Assembly: GCA_022510845.1 (NCBI GenBank)
Contig: JAFLSR010000002.1
Location: forward strand, 42,882 to 106,881
Source of the DNA: Treponema sp.
GTDB lineage: Bacteria; Spirochaetota; Spirochaetia; Treponematales; Treponemataceae
Length of the DNA stretch: 64,000 nt
Direction: 5' to 3'
In this document: piece by piece, positions 59,558 through 64,000 of the stretch
Position numbering within the stretch: position 1 is the first letter of the stretch
Layout: the number at the start of each line of letters is the position of its first letter
The notes under the pieces: model-generated
Told to the model about the DNA's origin: nothing
Database searches by the model: none
What the model saw: the letters and a program-made list of their open reading frames with translations, nothing else
Made by a program: the position numbers and the translations under genes

Positions 59558-59586
59558 AGGATAGCATATTTTCAACATAAAATCAA
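59558..59586 (-). promoter_or_regulatory. Leaderless-type promoter for the membrane-protein pair
   Basis: Minus-strand TTGATT (59586-59581), 17 bp, TATCCT (59563-59558). The ATG at 59548 is 9 nt past the box; no SD. Confidence 0.6.
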
Positions 59587-59615
59587 TTAAAAGTTTTCAA
59601 CTTTTGACTCGATAA

Positions 59616-59860
59616 GTTTCCACAAGTTTTCCACAGCGTTTTTTTGAAAAAATCGCGATTTTTTTTATTTATAGAGATATTATGAATTTAGCGCGTTTTT
59701 GCGAATTTTGCCTATTGACATATTTAATTCTATGAAATACAAGGAATTATGCTTTGGAGAATGGGGGAGAGTATAAAAAATTTCACTCCGCACAAAAATA
59801 AAGTGCTTGACACGAAAGTTTCAAACAATTTTTCCACAGTTTTCCACAAAATTTTCCACA
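59616..59860 (+). promoter_or_regulatory. Cluster of DnaA-box-like nonamers in an AT-rich gap
   Basis: TTTTCCACA fits the TTWTNCACA consensus exactly at 59627-59635, 59830-59838, 59840-59848 and 59852-59860; GTTTCCACA (59616-59624) is one off. All face the same way and the last three are 10 and 12 bp apart, about one helical turn. A T-rich stretch lies between (about 59640-59700). No gene is supported in the 363-bp gap 59549-59911. Confidence 0.6.
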
Positions 59861-59911
59861 GGTTTTGCGCAGCCGAATCCAATCAAAATTATGAAAAAGG
59901 CGCGGAGCGGC

Positions 59912-60646
59912 TCAAAAAGAAGGAATTTCGCGGATTTTGTTGTATTTCCAGTCATAGCCGTGCGTGCTGGGTCGCAAGCCCTGTATGCGCTCGTTTTCCG
60001 CGCGGAGTTGGTCTGAAATCAGTTTTTTGAAAATCGCCATCAATGGCTCTGCGTCGATGTCGCTTGCGATGATTTTCGCTTTTTGCAATTCCTTTATCAA
60101 ATAGTAGCAAGTTTCGATTGTGGAAACGCATTCGGGGCGCGGCTCGTGCTTGAACGTGAAAATCGAAGAATAGTTTTCCGCGAACGAAAGCTTTGGAAGG
60201 TGCAAAAGGAATTCGTTGTGCTCGATGATTTTCCGCGAGCAGAACCAAGTCGCGTCAATTATGAGTGGCATCAAGATTTTGGGGGAGTGCGAAACGCCGT
60301 CCGCGGTTTTTGCGTTTTGATTTTCTTCGGAATTTTTCGCCGAAAGAAGCCGCGCAAATTTTTCGTCATATACTGTCAGCGCGTCGCTTCCCGGATACAT
60401 CAGCACAGGAAGATATTTTTCATTGTCCAAAAGTTCTAAAAGCCGCGCGTTCTGCGAGAATTCCAATCCTTGCAGAATTTCGGAATCCGCAAGGCAAATG
60501 TGCGCGAGCCTTCCTGTTCCAGTGCGCTGGCGTTTTGCTTCTTTTGGGTGCATCAGAAAAATGAATTTGACGCCAGTTTCAATCGGAGTGGATGCGAAAT
60601 CGCAGAGGCAGAATTCTTTTGGGCGGAAACATTTGTAGCAACGCAT
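59912..60646 (-). CDS. DTW-domain tRNA-uridine aminocarboxypropyltransferase
   Basis: A 244-residue protein. An N-terminal Cys cluster (MRCYKCFRPKEFCLC) probably binds zinc. The SAM-binding part has FLMHPKEAKRQRTGTGRLAHICL, VLMYPGSDAL and the hallmark LIIDATWFCSRKII (DTW-type D-A-T-W). Members such as E. coli TapT put an aminocarboxypropyl group from SAM on tRNA uridine 47. It starts at ATG 60646, sharing a base with the stop of the gene before it (TAATG), so the two are coupled. Confidence 0.88.
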   Translation of the reverse strand: MRCYKCFRPKEFCLCDFASTPIETGVKFIFLMHPKEAKRQRTGTGRLAHICLADSEILQGLEFSQNARLLELLDNEKYLPVLMYPGSDALTVYDEKFARLLSAKNSEENQNAKTADGVSHSPKILMPLIIDATWFCSRKIIEHNEFLLHLPKLSFAENYSSIFTFKHEPRPECVSTIETCYYLIKELQKAKIIASDIDAEPLMAIFKKLISDQLRAENERIQGLRPSTHGYDWKYNKIREIPSF

Positions 60647-61029
60647 TATGCGTCAATCGAAAAAAGCGCTCCCGCGTTTGGACGCGCTCCGTTCAACGCG
60701 AACGCGGCTTGGGAGGCTTGCACTGCCTGCGCGATTTGCTGCTGGTAGTTTTCGATGAGGGCATCGGCCTGTTCTTCCGAAACTTGCAGGACTTTCTGCG
60801 CGTCCGGATTGGATTTGATTCGCGAAAGATTTTCTATCAGAGTGTTCAGGATTTGAATCTTTGAAACAGAAACTCCGGGTTGCCCGTTTCGCGCGGCGAT
60901 TCCTGAAATGTGGTCGAACTGGGCGTAAATGACAGCGCTGGGATTTACGGGCACGAAAAGTTTTCCGCTCAAGCCATTCGCCGAGACTGGGTAGCTGTAC
61001 GGATTCAAATTTCGGATGTTCGAAATCAT
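60646..61029 (-). CDS. Hypothetical protein coupled to the DTW gene
   Basis: A 127-residue protein with SD AGGAG, no signal peptide and no membrane segment. The first 45 residues are Asn/Pro/Ser-rich (MISNIRNLNPYSYPVSANG), the rest is mostly helical: VSKIQILNTLIENLSRIKSN and QADALIENYQQQIAQAVQASQAAFAL. The tail ends FSIDA. The layout, with a disordered start and helical hairpin, is like some flagellar or secretion-associated small proteins, but I do not recognise a family. A palindrome AATGAATA/TATTCATT lies about 45 bp upstream. Confidence 0.65.
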   Translation of the reverse strand: MISNIRNLNPYSYPVSANGLSGKLFVPVNPSAVIYAQFDHISGIAARNGQPGVSVSKIQILNTLIENLSRIKSNPDAQKVLQVSEEQADALIENYQQQIAQAVQASQAAFALNGARPNAGALFSIDA

Positions 61030-61230
61030 ATTACGCTCCTATTCGCCCGCGAAAGCGGACAATGAATAACCTCGTATTCATTATCGGCGTTTGCGAAAAA
61101 AAGTTTAGGATTATTGCGATTTGGAATGTGGGCTTACTGCGAAAGAAAGTCCGCGCGATGTTTGCCGGTGTTTAAATGCGCATGGGCTTTGCGCTGAAAA
61201 GGGGAGGGCGCAAACTACACGCCGCGCTTG

Positions 61231-62484
61231 CTAGAAAGATTTGCTTTGCGTGGTTTGCTCTGCGAATTCGGAATAACGCTCCGAAAGCGTCTTTTGGGGC
61301 GCGGATGGATTTTGCACGCATTCTTCGATGAAAGGAATTACGACATTTTGTTTTATGGCGTTCCAATTTTCAGGAAGGATTTTCGGCGCAGAAATTTTTT
61401 CGGCGGAAGGAATGTTCGGCAAGAGGGCGCGATAGTACAAAGGAAAGGCATTTTTGTTCACGCTTTGGAGCGAAGAAAATCCGCCTGCGATTCCGAATGC
61501 CTGCGTGCGGAGTTTCATTGCAAATTTCCGTTCGAGTATTTTTTTCTGCGAATCTTCGTCCAAAAGCCACAGCAGGAATTCCTTTGCGGCGGCCTTGTTC
61601 CTGCTCGCGGAATAGATTCCTGCCATCACTGCATCGTCCTCGATTTGGATTTTTTCGTCGTTGCAAATCCAATGGAAGTCCAGTTCGTCAAGCCGGTCTT
61701 CCGCAAGCGAAAATATCTGGCTGCTCGTGGCGTAGGCGAAAAGGCTTTTCCCGCTTTGAACCTGTTCGTAAAAAGGCGTGTAGAGGAATCTGAACGCGAA
61801 GTCCATTTCATTCGGAACGCCGCCGTTTATTTGCTCGCTCCATTCGATTGTGTCCGCGATTGCCTTTTGGAATTCATCTTCCGTGTATCTGAGGCTTCCG
61901 TCTTTGACGGTGTAATTCACGCCGGTGGTTTTCAGGAACAAGTAGATGAATTCGGTGTTCCAATGCGGCCCGAACGCCATCGCGCTGTAAACGCCCGCCT
62001 CGTCCTTTGCGTTGAATTTTTGGGAAATCTCTTTGATGTCGGAAAAAGAAAGAAAGCCTTCTTGCGGATAGTTGTAGTTGTTCGCAAGGAAAACGAGCGC
62101 GGGCAGATTGAAGCTCACGGGAAGCAGGTACTGCCTTTTTTTCAGCCGGCCCGCTTCCAAGAGGGAGGGGTAGAAACTTTGTTTTGAAAGCGCGTGTTTT
62201 CCGAAAAGCGAGTCGAGGCGGGAAAAATATTTTTTCTGCATTCCGCTCCGCAAAAACGTGCCCGCGATTATGTCGGGGCGGCGTTCGCTTTTTGCCGGAG
62301 GCAAGGCGGATGCCAAGTTGTCCTTGTAGAGCGCGATGACTTTTACATTGTCCTGGCTCGCGTTGAAAAGTTCCGCGTATGAAACGAATTCCACGCGGTC
62401 CGTCCAAAGCACAAGGTGCTCCGCCTCGTGCGAGCACGAAATGAGCAGCGCGGCGCAAATTGCCGAAAAAAGAAAACGCCTCAT
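61231..62484 (-). CDS. Extracellular solute-binding lipoprotein (family 1)
   Basis: A 417-residue binding protein with a lipoprotein signal (MRRFLFSAICAALLISC; lipobox LISC). The mature protein shows the family 1 sugar-binding layout: HLVLWTDRVEFVSYAELFNAS, RRPDIIAGTFLRSG, QYLLPVSFNLPALVFLANNYNY, ISQKFN and a Lys/Ala-rich AAKEFLLWLLDEDSQKKILE near the end. A sugar or oligosaccharide ligand is plausible; no permease or ATPase is adjacent. ATG 62484 follows the aminotransferase stop by one base, so translation is coupled. An ORF extension into that gene is rejected. Confidence 0.85.
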   Translation of the reverse strand: MRRFLFSAICAALLISCSHEAEHLVLWTDRVEFVSYAELFNASQDNVKVIALYKDNLASALPPAKSERRPDIIAGTFLRSGMQKKYFSRLDSLFGKHALSKQSFYPSLLEAGRLKKRQYLLPVSFNLPALVFLANNYNYPQEGFLSFSDIKEISQKFNAKDEAGVYSAMAFGPHWNTEFIYLFLKTTGVNYTVKDGSLRYTEDEFQKAIADTIEWSEQINGGVPNEMDFAFRFLYTPFYEQVQSGKSLFAYATSSQIFSLAEDRLDELDFHWICNDEKIQIEDDAVMAGIYSASRNKAAAKEFLLWLLDEDSQKKILERKFAMKLRTQAFGIAGGFSSLQSVNKNAFPLYYRALLPNIPSAEKISAPKILPENWNAIKQNVVIPFIEECVQNPSAPQKTLSERYSEFAEQTTQSKSF

Positions 62485-62485
62485 C

Positions 62486-63772
62486 CTACAATTCTTCTGC
62501 TGCCTTGTAAATCGTATCGTAGACAAAATCGATTTTCTCTTCTTCGAGCGAACTGAACGCCACGCGCAACGTCCGCTCGTCAATAGAAACAGTTCCGATT
62601 CCGTGTTCTGTCAAAAGTTTTTTTCGCAAGTCCTCGGCGTTCTTTCCTTTCAGCGAAAAGCTCATAAAATATCCCGAGTTGAACGGCAACGCTTCGAGCA
62701 CGGACGACTTGTGCGAATCCACGAACGCGCGGACTTTTTTGTATCGACCTTCGAGAACCTTTCTGAATTGCAATTTCTGCGCGTCGAAACTTTCTTCCTC
62801 CATCGCGCGGAGAATCAGCGACTGGGAGGGGGTGGCGGCGCAACTCACCGAAGAGCGGATTACGCCCATGAGTTTTGTGACGAGAGCCTTGTACTGTTCG
62901 TCAGAAAGCGCGGGATTGCCGAAAGTCACGAAGCCCGAGCGGAATCCCCACACGAAATCTTCTTTTGTCGGGCCGTCGATTTTCACTGCCAAAATATTTT
63001 CGTGCAAGTCGCAGGTGTAGGCGAAAAGCGACTGCTCTTCGATTGAGTCTTCGTAGTTCAAGCCGAAGTATGCGTCATCGCTGATGGCGAGGATTTTCGC
63101 GCCGCCCTCCGCAACTTCTTTAAGAATCTCGCAGATTTTTTTCGCCTCGGACTTGGAAGGCGAGTAGCCCGAAGGGTTTTGCGGGAAGTTCAAAAGGAGT
63201 CGGACGCTCTTCTTTTCGGTCTCTTTTTTGACTGCCTTTTCGAACGAATCCAAGTCGAACTTTCCGTCCTTGAACATGTTGAACTGATGGAACTCCGCGT
63301 TGCGCCGCGCCTGGCAGATGAGGGCGTAGTTGTCCCAGCAGGGGTCGGCAGAAAGAAGCGGCTTCGTTTCGTCCAAAAACAAATCCGCGATGTACGAGAT
63401 GCCCGCGGTGAGACCGGGCACCAAAACGGGAAGCGAAAAGCGTTTTTCTTTGAGCGAAGGATTTTTTTTCAGGATGTTCTGTTTCCACGCCTCGCGCAAT
63501 TTCGGATTGCCCGCGGTGGGCGCGTAACTCACGAGTTCCGAAGACGAAAGTTCGGGCGCGAATTTATGAATCGCTTCGAGCATGGCGGGCTTGCCGTCTA
63601 TGATTGTCGTTCCAATCGTGCCGTTCGCCGCCTTGCCAAGTTCTTTCGCCTCGTTGCTTTGCGCTATGATTCCATTTGGGAAATAAATCCGTTCTCCCAA
63701 ATCCGAAAAAAGTTCCGCCGCCGCGGTCCCTTTGAGGGTGTCGTTCAGTTCTTTTGCCAATTCGTTCAACAT
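62486..63772 (-). CDS. PLP-dependent aminotransferase, class I/II
   Basis: A 428-residue fold-type I enzyme. YAPTAGNPKLREAWKQNIL, LVPGLTAGISYIADLF, ADPCWDNYALI, LLLNFPQNPSGY, ISDDAYFGLNYED and the PLP-Lys motif GPTKEDFVWGFRSGF (with the phosphate-binding Arg) are intact. The last motif is of the aromatic/branched-chain aminotransferase-like group rather than AspC. The substrate cannot be fixed. It is leaderless and the first gene of an operon with the solute-binding lipoprotein. Confidence 0.88.
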   Translation of the reverse strand: MLNELAKELNDTLKGTAAAELFSDLGERIYFPNGIIAQSNEAKELGKAANGTIGTTIIDGKPAMLEAIHKFAPELSSSELVSYAPTAGNPKLREAWKQNILKKNPSLKEKRFSLPVLVPGLTAGISYIADLFLDETKPLLSADPCWDNYALICQARRNAEFHQFNMFKDGKFDLDSFEKAVKKETEKKSVRLLLNFPQNPSGYSPSKSEAKKICEILKEVAEGGAKILAISDDAYFGLNYEDSIEEQSLFAYTCDLHENILAVKIDGPTKEDFVWGFRSGFVTFGNPALSDEQYKALVTKLMGVIRSSVSCAATPSQSLILRAMEEESFDAQKLQFRKVLEGRYKKVRAFVDSHKSSVLEALPFNSGYFMSFSLKGKNAEDLRKKLLTEHGIGTVSIDERTLRVAFSSLEEEKIDFVYDTIYKAAEEL

Positions 63773-63778
63773 AGCCTA

Positions 63779-63808
63779 ATAGTATGCAAAAAACGCGGTG
63801 TTTGTCAA
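63779..63808 (-). promoter_or_regulatory. Leaderless-type promoter for the aminotransferase
   Basis: Minus-strand TTGACA (63808-63803), 18 bp, TACTAT (63784-63779). The ATG at 63772 starts 6 nt past the box; no SD. Confidence 0.7.
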
Positions 63809-63908
63809 TTGGAATTTTGGGGGATGTGGCTTGCTCAACCACCAGTTTTGCTTCGGGCATTGAGCCTTTTGAAATGACCGAAGTAAACGAAATGATGGTA
63901 TGTTTTTC

Positions 63909-64000
63909 CTACAGTTCCCCGCCGACTCCCTTGAATTTCTCAACAAGCATGACTATCTTTTGAAATACGGTCTGCTTTTTTGTCAAGTAATTCGGATTCA
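63909..64000 (-). CDS. C-terminal end of a gene entering from the right edge
   Basis: On the minus strand a frame runs from the window edge to TAG at 63911-63909, reading NPNYLTKKQTVFQKIVML and then VEKFKGVGGEL. Composition is gene-like but 29 codons are too few to assign a family or to exclude chance. Confidence 0.4.
   Translation of the reverse strand, partial: NPNYLTKKQTVFQKIVMLVEKFKGVGGEL

Noticed and set aside
59749..60030. Plus-strand ORF of 93 codons over the DnaA-box region
   Set aside because: It runs through the repeated TTTTCCACA sites and ends antisense in the DTW gene; no support as protein.

Overview
The window looks like chromosome from a spirochaete close to Treponema. This is inferred from gene content, not from a marker gene. 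It has a potABC-potD polyamine system, many treponeme-style lipoproteins, a MurA with Asp in place of the usual Cys, a eukaryote-type NADP isocitrate dehydrogenase, ThiI, LuxS and treponeme-type membrane proteins of unknown role. No rRNA, tRNA, IS transposase, prophage or CRISPR array was recognised.

Layout. 0-0.4 kb: start of a DEAD-box helicase (minus strand, cut by the window edge). 0.9-6.6 kb: potABC and two tandem potD lipoproteins. 7-11.5 kb: ClpP-like protease, UPF0158-GNAT fusion, DbpA-type RNA-binding protein, MBL hydrolase, uppP, TSCPD protein. 11.6-18.1 kb: malQ and a giant GH13 protein ending in a histone H1-like Lys/Ala tail. 18.1-21.1 kb: a threonine synthase-like protein without its PLP lysine, and purA. 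21.1-25.4 kb: an AT-rich accessory island (ThiT-like, a membrane-anchored GNAT protein, a lipoprotein divergent from an XRE regulator). 25.6-31.4 kb: guaB of the Tritrichomonas type, HAD phosphatase, ABC-F ATPase, SH3-like lipoprotein. 31.5-37.8 kb: pepF, thiI, luxS, icd, pth. 38-46.1 kb: diguanylate cyclase, an outer-membrane-type protein and a TolC/MFP/RND efflux operon with a PII-like partner. 46.2-56.7 kb: phosphoesterase, lipoprotein, gltD, polA, hisH, mazG, murA. 56.7-64 kb: two coupled membrane proteins, a gap rich in DnaA-box-like sites, DTW protein, solute-binding lipoprotein, aminotransferase.

Three genome-scale patterns stand out. First, about fourteen genes (including malQ, pepF, thiI, pth, polA, hisH, mazG and murA) have a sigma70-type -10 box ending only 6-9 nt before the start codon and no Shine-Dalgarno sequence, as expected of leaderless mRNAs. 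Others (purA, guaB, luxS, gltD, clpP) have a leader and a good SD. Second, many intergenic gaps carry a dispersed modular repeat, with a core palindrome CGAGTTTCGC/GCGAAACTCG and a 3' end GCTTCCGYAAGGGG followed by TTCAAAAAA. Third, a related array of four consecutive perfect hairpins sits directly upstream of potD1, uppP, gltD and, inverted, polA. All reading was by eye; family assignments rest on motif recognition.
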